Shown here piece by piece: positions 55,707 to 64,000 of a DNA stretch of 64,000 nt. How positions within the stretch are numbered: position 1 is the first letter of the stretch; each line of letters opens with the position of its first letter. Position numbers and translations under genes: made by a program. Source of the DNA: Pseudoxanthomonas sp. J35 (GTDB taxonomy: Bacteria; Pseudomonadota; Gammaproteobacteria; Xanthomonadales; Xanthomonadaceae); contig NZ_AZVB01000008.1 in the NCBI RefSeq assembly GCF_000513995.1, positions 62,001 to 126,000 on the forward strand, in the 5' to 3' direction. The notes beneath the pieces are model-generated. The model saw only the letters and a list, made by a program, of their open reading frames with translations, ran no database searches and was not told the DNA's origin.

Positions 55707-57782
55707 ATGACGCAACACAATCATCATCATCAAGATCATCAGGCGCACGGCGAGCAACCGCCGCATCCCCGCACGGGTGCTGAAGGTGACGTCCATGCCG
55801 GGCACGACAAGCACGCCGGCCACAGCGTGGCGAGCTTCCGCGACAAGTTCTGGCTCACGCTGCTGCTGACCATCCCCACTCTGATCTGGAGCGGGATGAT
55901 CCAGCATTGGTTCGACTACACCGCACCACAGTTCCCGGGGTCGGCGTACATCCCGGCGGTGTTCGGCACGATCGTGTACTTCTACGGCGGCTCGCCGTTC
56001 GTCCGCGGCGGATACCACGAGCTGAGAAATCGCCTGCCGGGCATGATGACGCTGATCTCGCTTGCGATCACCGTCGCCTTCCTTTACAGCGCGTTGGTCA
56101 CGCTCGGCGTTGTCGAGGGCTTGGACCTGTGGTGGGAGCTGGCGACGCTGGTGGCGATCATGTTGCTCGGCCACTGGATCGAGATGCGTTCGATCAACCA
56201 GGCACAGGGCGCTCTCAAGGAACTCGCGAAGCTGCTGCCTGATATGGCGGTGCGGTTGGATGAGGCCGGTACCGCGAAGGAAGTCCCTGTCGCGGAACTG
56301 AAGCGCGGCGACCTGCTGCTCATCAGGCCCGGCGCGAGCATTCCCGCCGACGGCGTCGTGAAGGAAGGGAGCAGCGCCGTCAACGAAGCGATGATCACCG
56401 GTGAGTCCAAGCCGATGAACAAGGCGGCGGGCGACCGGGTGATCGCCGGCACCGTCAACGGACAGGGCTCGTTGCGTGTCGAGGTGACGGGAACCGGCGA
56501 CGAGACCGCGCTCGCGGGCATCATGCGGCTCGTCGCGCAGGCCCAGACGTCGCGCTCGCGCGCCCAGGCCCTGGCCGACCGGGCGGCGTTCTACCTCACG
56601 ATCATCGCCATCGTCTCCGCCGCGGTTACCGCCATTGTCTGGCCACTCCTCGGTCGACCGTGGAGCTTCACGATCGAGCGCGTAGTGACCGTGCTCGTGA
56701 TCGCCTGCCCCCATGCGCTGGGTCTGGCCATCCCGCTGGTGACCGCCATCTCGACCACGATTGGCGCACGGAACGGCCTGCTCGTGCGCGATCGACGCGG
56801 CCTGGAAGAGGCCCGTTTGCTGAACACGGTCGTGTTCGACAAGACAGGCACGCTCACCCTCGGTTCGCACCGCGTCGTGAAGACCACTGCCGCCGATGGA
56901 CTCACCGACGACGAGGTGCTTCGCGTGGCCGCGGCGGTCCAGCGCGACGCTGAACATCCGATCGCGCAGGCGCTGATGACCAGCGCCAAGGAACATGGCA
57001 TCGACGTTCCGATGTCGCAGGGCTTCGAGTCCATGCCGGGACGCGGCGTGCGCGCAGTCGTGGAGGAGCGCTCGCTTCACGTTGGCGGGCCGGGTCTGTT
57101 GAGAATGCTCGCCGTCGAACCGCCGGAGACCCTTCGGCGGGCCGCCGAATCAGCGGCAGCCGATGGTCAGTCTGCAACCTACCTGGTGGAAGGCGACCGG
57201 GTGCTCGCCGTATTTGCGATCGCGGATGCCATCCGTCCCGAATCGTTCGACGCGGTCAAGCGGCTGCACGACGAAGGACTGGAGGTTGTCCTGCTGACGG
57301 GTGATTCCACGGCGGTCGCAAACGCGGTCGCGAAGGAACTCAACATCGACACCGTCTTCGCCGAGGTATTGCCCGAGGACAAGGTGGCAAAGATCGAGGA
57401 GCTGCAGGCCCAGGGCAAGCGCGTCGCGATGGTGGGTGACGGCGTCAATGACGCGCCGGCGCTGCTCACAGCCGACGTCGGCATCGCCATCGGCACAGGC
57501 ACGGACGTCGCGGTCGAAGCCGGCGACGTCGTACTCGTGCGCAGCGACCCGCGCGACGTCCCTGCGATCATTGCATTGAGCAAGGCGACCTATCGCAAGA
57601 TGATCCAGAACCTGTGGTGGGCCGCCGGGTACAACATCGTCGCCATCCCGCTCGCTGCCGGCGTTCTCTCTGCATGGGGGATCATGCTGCAACCCGCGCT
57701 TGGTGCAGTGCTCATGTCGCTGAGCACCATCGTGGTGGCGATCAATGCGCAGCTGTTGCGCCGGGCGGTACGGTCCCCATGA
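55707..57782 (+). CDS. copB: P1B-type heavy-metal ATPase, CopB (CPH) type
   Basis: A 691-residue pump. The N-terminus is His-rich (TQHNHHHQDHQAH, HAGHDKHAGHS) in place of HMA domains. The metal motif is CPH, in IACPHALGLAIPL near residue 333, which marks the CopB subgroup exporting Cu(II), Cu(I) or Ag(I), as opposed to CPC in the CopA pumps here. DKTGTLTLG near 378, AEHPIAQA and GDGVNDAPAL near 577 complete the P-type signature. Found here between the AarF gene and acetate kinase, it ties metal export to the energy operon. Unrelated to the outer-membrane protein CopB at 31077. Confidence 0.94.
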   Translation: MTQHNHHHQDHQAHGEQPPHPRTGAEGDVHAGHDKHAGHSVASFRDKFWLTLLLTIPTLIWSGMIQHWFDYTAPQFPGSAYIPAVFGTIVYFYGGSPFVRGGYHELRNRLPGMMTLISLAITVAFLYSALVTLGVVEGLDLWWELATLVAIMLLGHWIEMRSINQAQGALKELAKLLPDMAVRLDEAGTAKEVPVAELKRGDLLLIRPGASIPADGVVKEGSSAVNEAMITGESKPMNKAAGDRVIAGTVNGQGSLRVEVTGTGDETALAGIMRLVAQAQTSRSRAQALADRAAFYLTIIAIVSAAVTAIVWPLLGRPWSFTIERVVTVLVIACPHALGLAIPLVTAISTTIGARNGLLVRDRRGLEEARLLNTVVFDKTGTLTLGSHRVVKTTAADGLTDDEVLRVAAAVQRDAEHPIAQALMTSAKEHGIDVPMSQGFESMPGRGVRAVVEERSLHVGGPGLLRMLAVEPPETLRRAAESAAADGQSATYLVEGDRVLAVFAIADAIRPESFDAVKRLHDEGLEVVLLTGDSTAVANAVAKELNIDTVFAEVLPEDKVAKIEELQAQGKRVAMVGDGVNDAPALLTADVGIAIGTGTDVAVEAGDVVLVRSDPRDVPAIIALSKATYRKMIQNLWWAAGYNIVAIPLAAGVLSAWGIMLQPALGAVLMSLSTIVVAINAQLLRRAVRSP

Positions 57783-57801
57783 ACATGAACTGGCGACACC
57801 T

Positions 57802-58905
57802 ATGACCACGCGCCGGCTTCTGACACTCAACGTTGGCTCGTCCACCCTCAAGGGCGCGTGCTATCTGTTGCACGCTGAGGGGCCAGGCGCGCAGCCACGC
57901 GTCGTGGAGCGCTCCCGGGCCGAGATTGCCGTCGGCGCGGATGCGCAAGAGCGACTTGCCACCCTGCTCGAAATATTGTCGATACCGGCGCCCGGCCCCG
58001 ACGTGGTGGTCCACCGAATCGTACATGGCGGCGACCTGCGCAACGCCAGCGAGCTCGACGAAGATGTACTTGCGAAACTGGATGCCTTGGTGCCATTCGC
58101 ACCCTTGCACCAGCCGGTCGCCCTCGCGTTCGCGCGTGCCGCGCGCCTGCGTTGGCCGCAAGCCCGCCAGGGCGTGGCCTTCGACACGGACTTCCACGTG
58201 ACACTCGCACCCTGGAGCCAGCGCCTGCCCATCCCCGAAGCATGGGATGCGCTGGGCGTCCGCCGCTACGGTTTCCACGGACTCGCCTTCGCCTCTGCAC
58301 TGCGAGTCGTGGCCAGCCAGGACGCCGGAATCCTGCGGAGCCGCGCCGTCTTCGCGCATCTGGGGGGTGGTTGCAGCGTCTGCGCCGTCGAGGACGGTCG
58401 GAGCCGCGACACCACCATGGCGCTCACTCCGCTGGGGGGAATCCCGAGCCCTACCCGCTCCGGGGATCTCGATCCCGGTGCGTTGCTGTACCTGCTCAGG
58501 CACGAACGGCTGGACGCGCAAGCGATTGAAGATGGTTTGTCCCGCACTGCAGGTCTTGCCGGCATCGCCGGGCACGGCGATATGCGCGTGCTGCTTGCCG
58601 ATCCTGGCCCGCAGGCCCAGCTTGCCGTGGACCTCTTCGCAGTCCGGATCGCGCAGTCCATCGCGGCCATGGCCACGGGAATCGGCGGACTCGACCATGT
58701 CGTCTTTTCCGGCGGCATCGGCCACCGCGCGCCGGGTCTGCGGGCGCGGATCATCGCGCGCTTGGGCTGGCTTGGCCTGGCGCTGGCACCTGACGACAAC
58801 GATGCTGGGGCCACGCGGATCGATGCCGCGAGCGGGCCGGCCATCTGGAACGTCGCGATCGATGAGGAACGCGAGCTGGCCGAATCAGCATTGGCCTGGC
58901 TGTAG
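57802..58905 (+). CDS. ackA: Acetate kinase-family protein
   Basis: A 367-residue acetate kinase, slightly shorter than usual (about 400). It has LNVGSSTLKGACY at the N-terminus, the RYGFHGLAF motif near residue 155, and the phosphate loop HLGGGCSVCAVEDGRS. The family usually has HLGNGAS at this loop, so one Asn is Gly here. The later SGDLDPG and VFSGGIGHRAP segments are intact. It should make ATP from the acetyl phosphate produced by the phosphoketolase. It starts 20 bases after the CopB-type ATPase gene. Confidence 0.9.
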   Translation: MTTRRLLTLNVGSSTLKGACYLLHAEGPGAQPRVVERSRAEIAVGADAQERLATLLEILSIPAPGPDVVVHRIVHGGDLRNASELDEDVLAKLDALVPFAPLHQPVALAFARAARLRWPQARQGVAFDTDFHVTLAPWSQRLPIPEAWDALGVRRYGFHGLAFASALRVVASQDAGILRSRAVFAHLGGGCSVCAVEDGRSRDTTMALTPLGGIPSPTRSGDLDPGALLYLLRHERLDAQAIEDGLSRTAGLAGIAGHGDMRVLLADPGPQAQLAVDLFAVRIAQSIAAMATGIGGLDHVVFSGGIGHRAPGLRARIIARLGWLGLALAPDDNDAGATRIDAASGPAIWNVAIDEERELAESALAWL

Positions 58906-58940
58906 TCCAGGGCATACCGCCAGGGCGGCCCCAGCCAGGA

Positions 58941-60242
58941 TTACTCGCCGATCAGTGGCGTCGTGAGCACCGCTGCGAATCCACCACCTGGGGTGCGCAT
59001 GTTCGTAGTCTGGCCCTGATAAAGCCGGGCCGCGAACAACAGCACACCCGCCTCGGACGCGAAGCAGCGCACGTCCGCCTTGAGGGACTGGCCCCCATGC
59101 ACGATCCGCATGCTCGGTGGCGCGAAGGCCTGTGCGATGTAGGTCGCCGACGCCATCGACTCCCACGTTCGCCGGGTGAGCTTGTCGCCCCGATAGCTGC
59201 CACGGCTGCCGAACCCTGCTGCAGGCTTGAAGAAGTAGCCGTTGCGCGCTGCCCACAGCGCATCCCGGTTTCCGGGGACGACTTCAACCGTGGGCGGGAT
59301 CACCTGGGCCAGCAGGGCCGCCGAGCCCGCATCCACCCCGAACCCGCCGATCAAGGTCGGGTCTCCAAGCACCGCAAGGTTGCGCTTGTCGGCGAACAAC
59401 GCGTGCGCACGTGGATGCGGGGTGAATGCGACGTCCCCCGCCAGGTAAGCCTGACGAAGGTCTGCATGCGAAGCTTCCTCGAGCGCGAAATCGGTCAACC
59501 GGTTGTAGACCATGTCGATCCGGCCATGGGCATCTGCAAGCCCGTCCGGGCCAAGGCTCAGTTCCTCGGGTGCGCGTATCACGCAGTCCACCCCATGCTC
59601 CTGGAATGCGTCCGCGTACAGCTCGAACTCCGGGTAAAGGAACTGCTCCCGCGGGGCGCTGTCCACGATCGCCAGACGCGCAGGCGCGCGGCCGAACTGC
59701 TGCCGGGCATCGTCCAGCCAGGCGGCGACAGCCGCGTTGCGGGCCTTCGCCGTCGTTGTCCAGGTGGTCCACGCAGCCGGCGCGCAAGACCGCACGCCAT
59801 CGAGCAGCACTGCATTGAGGAGCAGGCCGCCGGGATTGGTGTTGACCTCGATCAGCCGCGGGCCGTCGACCGTCAGGTGAAAGTCCAGACCCAGGACGCC
59901 CCCCGCAGAACCCGGATCATGGGTTGCAATGTCGGGGGCCCATTGCAGGACCCGTTGGCTATATCCCGGGTTTCCTGCGACGTCGAAGACCGCCGCCGCG
60001 ACTCGTCCCATGGCCTCCAACGCGGGCCGATCAACGAACAAGGCATAGGGTGAAAATAAGTGCGCGTGTACGGCGGGATCAGTCGTGAACTCCGGAAAGG
60101 CACCCCGGATCGACTCGTGCAGACGGAGGATGTCGACCACTTCGCATGCACACCGCTGGTTGAGCGGCGCGCTTTCCAGGGTGGCACAGTCGATCTCGCA
60201 GCCTGTCTGTCCAACTATTATCGGAGTCCGCGGTTCAACCAC
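58941..60242 (-). CDS. ATP-grasp-like protein at the 3' end of the mer-like operon
   Basis: A 433-residue protein that I place, with caution, in the circularly permuted ATP-grasp fold: LIEVNTNPGGLLLNAVL near residue 142 resembles the Mg-binding ENxN strand, and FFKPAAGFGSRGSYRG near 335 the glycine-rich ATP loop; ADVRCFASEAGVLLF lies near the end. Such enzymes join an acid to an amine or thiol using ATP, e.g. glutathionylspermidine synthase-like. I choose GTG 60242, which overlaps the GDCCVxC stop, since a longer frame would overrun that gene. Function within a mercury locus is unknown. Confidence 0.65.
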   Translation of the reverse strand: MVEPRTPIIVGQTGCEIDCATLESAPLNQRCACEVVDILRLHESIRGAFPEFTTDPAVHAHLFSPYALFVDRPALEAMGRVAAAVFDVAGNPGYSQRVLQWAPDIATHDPGSAGGVLGLDFHLTVDGPRLIEVNTNPGGLLLNAVLLDGVRSCAPAAWTTWTTTAKARNAAVAAWLDDARQQFGRAPARLAIVDSAPREQFLYPEFELYADAFQEHGVDCVIRAPEELSLGPDGLADAHGRIDMVYNRLTDFALEEASHADLRQAYLAGDVAFTPHPRAHALFADKRNLAVLGDPTLIGGFGVDAGSAALLAQVIPPTVEVVPGNRDALWAARNGYFFKPAAGFGSRGSYRGDKLTRRTWESMASATYIAQAFAPPSMRIVHGGQSLKADVRCFASEAGVLLFAARLYQGQTTNMRTPGGGFAAVLTTPLIGE

Positions 60243-60447
60243 GACAGGGATTGTTCTGTTGGATCGGTGGACATGGCACTGTTCCGAACGAGCAGAACAC
60301 ACAGCAGTCGCCTTGATGCGGACGCAAAACCGCTCCACAGCCCGTGCACTCATAGAAGAATTGACACGCTGTGATGGGCATTGTCTCGGTCGCCCGATGG
60401 CCGCACTCCGGGCAGGTCAAGACGCTTTCCAGCTTGACGTCACTCAC
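60235..60447 (-). CDS. GDCCVxC-domain protein
   Basis: A 70-residue protein with eight or more cysteines: LTCPECGHRATETMP, FFYECTGCGAVL and GDCCVFCSFGTVPCPP. The GDCCVxC family is a small metal- or selenium-linked group found next to mer genes. I start it at GTG 60447, which overlaps the MerP stop by eight bases; the family usually starts at this KLESVLTCPECG point. Not annotated by longer frames. Likely a zinc-ribbon or Hg-binding protein. Confidence 0.82.
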   Translation of the reverse strand: MSDVKLESVLTCPECGHRATETMPITACQFFYECTGCGAVLRPHQGDCCVFCSFGTVPCPPIQQNNPCRG

Positions 60448-60727
60448 CGCGAGTCCGCACCTTGGCCGGGAAGCCTGCTTCCGTGACTGCACGCGCGATT
60501 CCGGCTGCATCGGTCTGGCTCGATTCGAACGTCACCGTGACTGTTTCAGCCCGGGTGTCCACCTTCACATCGGCCACGCCCGGCACCTTCTCCAGCGCCT
60601 TCCTGATGGTGATGCCGCAGGCGGGACAGGTCATGTTCTCAGCATCGAGCATCACTACGGTTGCGGGCGTCGCAAGAGCGGCACCGACCGACAGAGCAGC
60701 CACCAGGGCCAGTATCCACTTGTGCAT
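60440..60727 (-). CDS. merP: MerP-like periplasmic metal-binding protein
   Basis: A 95-residue protein with a signal peptide (LALVAALSVGAALA) and one HMA domain bearing MTCPACGITIRKAL, the GMTCxxC motif that hands Hg(II) to MerT. GGAGG lies ahead of the ATG at 60727. It follows merT by eight bases in the same direction. Confidence 0.9.
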   Translation of the reverse strand: MHKWILALVAALSVGAALATPATVVMLDAENMTCPACGITIRKALEKVPGVADVKVDTRAETVTVTFESSQTDAAGIARAVTEAGFPAKVRTRGE

Positions 60728-60735
60728 CGCGCCTC

Positions 60736-61092
60736 CTACAGAATCCAGACGATGTAATAGGGAAACAGCAGCAACAGGACGATGAGGGCTGTCGCCAACC
60801 AGAGCCAACGTCGCCTGCGTCGCAGAGCGTCCGGGGCGATGCAACTGCCATCCACACCGCACCGTGCCGCCGGTCGATACAGCATCCAAAACGCCACGGC
60901 CAAGGACAGTACGGCGGCGGCGCTGAACCAGGGCCTCAAGGGATCGAGAGCTGTCAGGGTGCCGATCCAGGCGCCACTGATGCCCAGCAGGACCAGCACC
61001 AGCGGCACGACGCAGCAGACCGATGCGCCAATGGCGGCGATGCTCGCGCCAACGATGGCTGGAACAGACGATTTGGCCGGGGTTGTTTGCAT
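60736..61092 (-). CDS. merT: MerT-like mercuric ion transporter
   Basis: A 118-residue inner-membrane protein with three helices. The first carries the vicinal cysteine pair in ASVCCVVPLVLVLLG; a second cysteine pair (CGVDGSC) lies in the loop, as in MerT, which passes Hg(II) inward. No merA reductase follows in this window, so mercury would enter without detoxification unless merA is elsewhere; the ions may be other soft metals. The predicted transcript start coincides with its ATG. Confidence 0.88.
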   Translation of the reverse strand: MQTTPAKSSVPAIVGASIAAIGASVCCVVPLVLVLLGISGAWIGTLTALDPLRPWFSAAAVLSLAVAFWMLYRPAARCGVDGSCIAPDALRRRRRWLWLATALIVLLLLFPYYIVWIL

Positions 61093-61098
61093 CAGAGT

Positions 61099-61130
61099 AT
61101 ACTAGCCTCTGTACCTAGCTACGGAGTCAA
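61099..61130 (-). promoter_or_regulatory. mer-type promoter/operator between merT and merR
   Basis: On the minus strand TTGACT (61130-61125) and TAGTAT (61104-61099) are 20 bases apart. The spacer reads CCGTAGCTAGGTACAGAGG and keeps the CCGTA / TAC dyad of known mer operators. Expected start of transcription is about base 61092, at the merT ATG itself. Confidence 0.75.
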
Positions 61131-61133
61131 GCC

Positions 61134-61559
61134 GTGCGTCCGAACACGTTTACGATCAGCCGGCTGGCGGCGGCGGCCGATGTGCACGTCGAAACCGTGC
61201 GCTACTACCAGCGACGTAGGCTGCTGCGTCAACCCGAGCGACCCATAGGAGGCGTGCGTCGTTACGACGAAAACGATGTCAATCGGCTTCAGTTCATCCG
61301 GCGCGCTCAGATGATGGGATTCAGCCTCGACGAGATCGCTGGCCTGCTAGAGATCACAGGCGAACGTTCTTGCGAGCAGACCCGTCAGCTGACCGAGCGA
61401 AAGCTCGTCGATGTCCGTCTACGAATCCGCGAGCTGCGACAGCTGGAGAGGGATCTCGAACAGAAGATAGCGCGGTGCGCCCAAGTGCCGGCGGGAGAGT
61501 GCTGCCCAACCCTCGATTTTCTGGAGCGGCCAAGAAAGCCAGCTGCGACAGGCAGTTAG
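61134..61559 (+). CDS. merR: MerR mercury-responsive regulator
   Basis: A 141-residue MerR. The N-terminal helix-turn-helix (FTISRLAAAADVHVETVRYY) reads the operator; Cys80 (ERSCEQTR), Cys115 (ARCAQVP) and Cys123/124 (GECCPTL) match the three Hg(II)-binding cysteines of MerR (82, 117, 126). It starts with GTG at 61134 and diverges from merT. It should repress and, with Hg(II), activate the mer promoter. Confidence 0.92.
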   Translation: MRPNTFTISRLAAAADVHVETVRYYQRRRLLRQPERPIGGVRRYDENDVNRLQFIRRAQMMGFSLDEIAGLLEITGERSCEQTRQLTERKLVDVRLRIRELRQLERDLEQKIARCAQVPAGECCPTLDFLERPRKPAATGS

Positions 61560-61601
61560 CTCACTTTCGGCCCGTTTTTACACGAATCCCTGCCGACCCT
61601 C

Positions 61602-61874
61602 TCATGGCTTGAACCGGCGGTCGAGCTCCGCCTGGGCAAAATACGCTGACGCCTTGCGCAGGATCTCGTTGGCCTGGCGCAGCTCGCGTACTTCCCGCTC
61701 CAACGCCTTTATCCGCGCCTGCTCGTCGGTAGTCGGCCCGCTGCGCAAGCCGCGGTCACGCTCGGCCTGACGGACCCAGCGACGCAGCGACTCGGGCGTG
61801 CACCCTACCTTGCCTGCGATCGAGACAATCGCCGCCCACTGCGATCGGTGCTCGCCCTGATGCTCCAGCACCAT
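61602..61874 (-). pseudogene. IS3-family transposase OrfA, N-terminally truncated
   Basis: The 90-residue frame matches the C-terminal three quarters of an IS3-family OrfA ([31 protein letters not shown], then leucine-zipper-like [28 protein letters not shown] read in parts). The usual start is missing: just upstream an in-frame TAG appears and the next IS begins near 61893. No OrfB follows. It is a fragment of one IS cut by another. Confidence 0.85.
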
Positions 61875-61889
61875 CCGTACCGCGGGGTT

Positions 61890-62710
61890 CTACCCCGAAA
61901 TCACGGACGGCTGTAAAAGAGCTGACAGCTTCCGGTCTTTCCTGGCCACCCTGCGCCGCATCCTCGGGTTGTGGAACCGCTCGATGTATTCGAACACATC
62001 AGCCCTGGCGGCATCGGGTGTCGGATACGTCATGCGGTGGACCCGCTCGCGCTTGAGCAGGCCGAAGAAGCCTTCGCACGCCGCGTTGTCACCGCAATGG
62101 CCCACCGCGCTCATCGAGCACACCAGTTCGTTGGCCGCCAGGTAACGCTGGTAGTCGCCGCTCCGGAACTGGCTGCCGCGATCGGAATGCAGGATCACCG
62201 GGTCGCTGCCCTGACGCTGCCAGACCGCCATCTGCACGGCCCGGATCACCATCTGCCGATCCTGCCGATGGTGCATCGACCAGCCCACCACGCGCTGGTC
62301 GAACAGGTCCAGCACGATGCACAGGCACAGCTTGCCCTGCCGGTCTTGAGTTCGGTGATGTCGGTGACCCACTTGGTCTCCGGCTCCAGCGCAGTGAAGT
62401 CCCGTTCGAGCAGGTTGCGCACGCCCGGCGGCGTCAGCGCGGGCCGGCCACGCTGCCCACGCCGCTTCGGCCGCGGCCAGCCCTGCAGGCCATCTTCAGC
62501 CATCAGGCGCGCCACCCGGTTCAGGCTGACGGGTTCGCCGGCATCGGCCAGATCTTCCTGCATCCGACCGGCGCCCAGCGTGCCCCGGCTGTCTTCATGC
62601 AGCTCACGGATGCGGTCGAGCAAGCGCTCGTTGTCGAGCTGGCGGGTGCTTGGCAGGCGCTTGCTCCAGTCGTAGTAACCACTGGCCGAGACCCGCAGGC
62701 AGCGGCACAT
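61890..62710 (-). pseudogene. IS3-family transposase OrfB with internal frameshift
   Basis: The 5' part (62710-62350) reads [29 protein letters not shown], then [12 protein letters not shown], the first catalytic Asp of the DDE domain. A one-base loss near 62345 (TG-CAG region) shifts the frame; the rest (62345-61890) reads [27 protein letters not shown] with the second Asp, and GHCGDNAACEGFFGLLKRE with the Glu. So all DDE residues exist but not in one frame. The end overlaps the left inverted repeat. Confidence 0.88.
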
Positions 62711-63100
62711 CAGCCGAACCGGGAACTCATCGCGGCAACGTTCGATCGCCTGATACCTCAGGACGATCCCTTGGCAAAGAACGTCGCCGCTTCTCTTAAA
62801 AAATCCCGCTCCTTCTTCACCCGGGCCAGCTCGCGCTTCAGGCGGGCGAGTTCCTCATCCCGGGGCGTGCCGGTGCCGCCGAAGGCCACCTTGCCTTGGC
62901 TCTGGGCCTCTCGCTTCCAGCGGGTCAGCAGCGTGTCCCGGATCCCCAGCTCCCGTGCCACCTGAGCGCAGCTGACGCCCGGCTGGCTCGCCTGCTCAAC
63001 CGCGCCACGCTTGAACTCTGCACTGAACTTCCTTCGCTTCGACATGAACACTCCTCATGGCCTCGATCGGCCTTCTCGTAAGTGTCCGTGAAAACGGGGG
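61893..63100 (-). mobile_element. IS3-family insertion sequence, inactive
   Basis: Imperfect inverted ends, 13 of 16 identical: CCCCGAAATCACGGAC at 61893-61908 and, on the other strand, CCCCGTTTTCACGGAC from 63099 to 63084. The element contains OrfA (63051-62758) and the broken OrfB. I see no target duplication. Left of it lies a truncated OrfA of a different IS, right of it a truncated czcD. Confidence 0.8.
62758..63051 (-). CDS. IS3-family transposase OrfA
   Basis: A 97-residue Orf[19 protein letters not shown] opens the helix-turn-helix, followed by [20 protein letters not shown], and a C-terminal coiled coil ([21 protein letters not shown]). It is complete. The usual IS3 programmed frameshift into OrfB would occur near its end, but OrfB is itself broken further on. 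Confidence 0.9.
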   Translation of the reverse strand: MFMSKRRKFSAEFKRGAVEQASQPGVSCAQVARELGIRDTLLTRWKREAQSQGKVAFGGTGTPRDEELARLKRELARVKKERDFLREAATFFAKGSS

Positions 63101-63268
63101 TGAACCCTCGGTGGCCATGTGAGCCGCGTCGGACAGCAGCGCCAAGCTGTTGGTGACGAGGCCACCCACCACCTCGGCGACCAGGAAGGCGGCGGTGAGT
63201 CCGAAGGCCCACCACAACGGTTTCTCATGCTGGACTTCGCCCAGCCCGTGATCGTGTCCTGCACCCAT
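63101..63268 (-). pseudogene. czcD-type CDF transporter, N-terminal fragment
   Basis: The ATG at 63268 begins MGAGHDHGLGEVQHEKPLWWAF and continues with the first two CDF helices (EVVGGLVTNSLALLSDAAHM), then ends at the IS3 boundary. About 55 of some 300 residues remain. It lies downstream of the czcA-type gene in the same direction. Confidence 0.8.
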
Positions 63269-63310
63269 GTCTTGTGCTCCTAAGTGGCCGCAGCCTGCAT
63301 GAAGTTTCGA

Positions 63311-64000
<690 letters not shown>

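Noticed and set aside
62330-62372. The frame change in IS3 OrfB considered as programmed frameshifting.
   Set aside because: Programmed slippage in IS3 elements occurs at the OrfA-OrfB junction, not inside the DDE domain; a one-base loss explains it.

Overview
The window is a high-GC gammaproteobacterial chromosome segment, most probably Xanthomonadaceae/Lysobacteraceae (Luteimonas, Pseudoxanthomonas, Lysobacter or Stenotrophomonas-like). This rests on overall composition, a CopL-type metal-binding leader protein ahead of a copAB operon, a dif-like XerCD site close to the xanthomonad consensus, and housekeeping genes typical of the family. The genus is inference.

Layout. (1) 1-17 kb is core chromosome: a GGDEF-EAL protein, a chemotaxis transducer, thpR, a flavoprotein, an FKBP lipoprotein, trhO, a duplicated tRNA-Ala/tRNA-Glu pair, a cueR-copA copper export pair, a YprB-like nuclease, an M61 peptidase, and an AraC regulator beside an SDR gene. 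This part carries many lesions: an hflD remnant, a RidA-type gene lacking its middle, a permease fused to the tail of a YprA/MrfA-like helicase, and an SDR gene with two frameshifts. (2) 17.3-27.3 kb is an accessory island of lower GC. It opens with a dif-like site and a TnpT / rst / TnpS-type resolution module of Tn3-family transposons (no tnpA in view), then holds an unknown 588-aa protein, a GNAT, a 981-aa helicase with a probable C-terminal nuclease, and a HEPN-like protein bracketed by 28-bp direct repeats. It looks like a defence island. (3) 27.6-47.7 kb is a large copper resistance region: a CDF exporter, copL-copA-copB, a cytochrome c, an NTF2-like protein, a DUF411 protein, a Csp four-helix copper store, copC-copD, a second cueR-copA, a CusCBA-type RND pump, and a MerR-regulated group (DUF2933, ICMT-like methyltransferase, exported protein). 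(4) 47.7-58.9 kb is a tightly coupled metabolic operon: beta-CASP RNase, AMP/thymidine phosphorylase, PRPP synthetase-like protein, phosphoketolase, AarF/UbiB kinase-like protein, a CPH-type P1B ATPase and acetate kinase. (5) 58.9-61.6 kb is a mer-like operon with an added GDCCVxC protein and an ATP-grasp-like enzyme, divergent from merR. (6) 61.6-64 kb holds broken IS3-family elements that cut a czcD gene, then the 3' part of a czcA-type RND pump running off the window.

How the parts fit. Cytoplasmic Cu(I) is pumped out by two CopA ATPases under CueR, oxidised or bound in the periplasm by CopA/CopB/CopC/DUF411, and expelled across the envelope by CusCBA; Csp may store excess copper inside. 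The phosphoketolase operon could convert ribose from nucleotides into acetyl phosphate and then ATP by acetate kinase, which would give ATP when respiration is poisoned; that link is inference. No rRNA, CRISPR array or origin was found.
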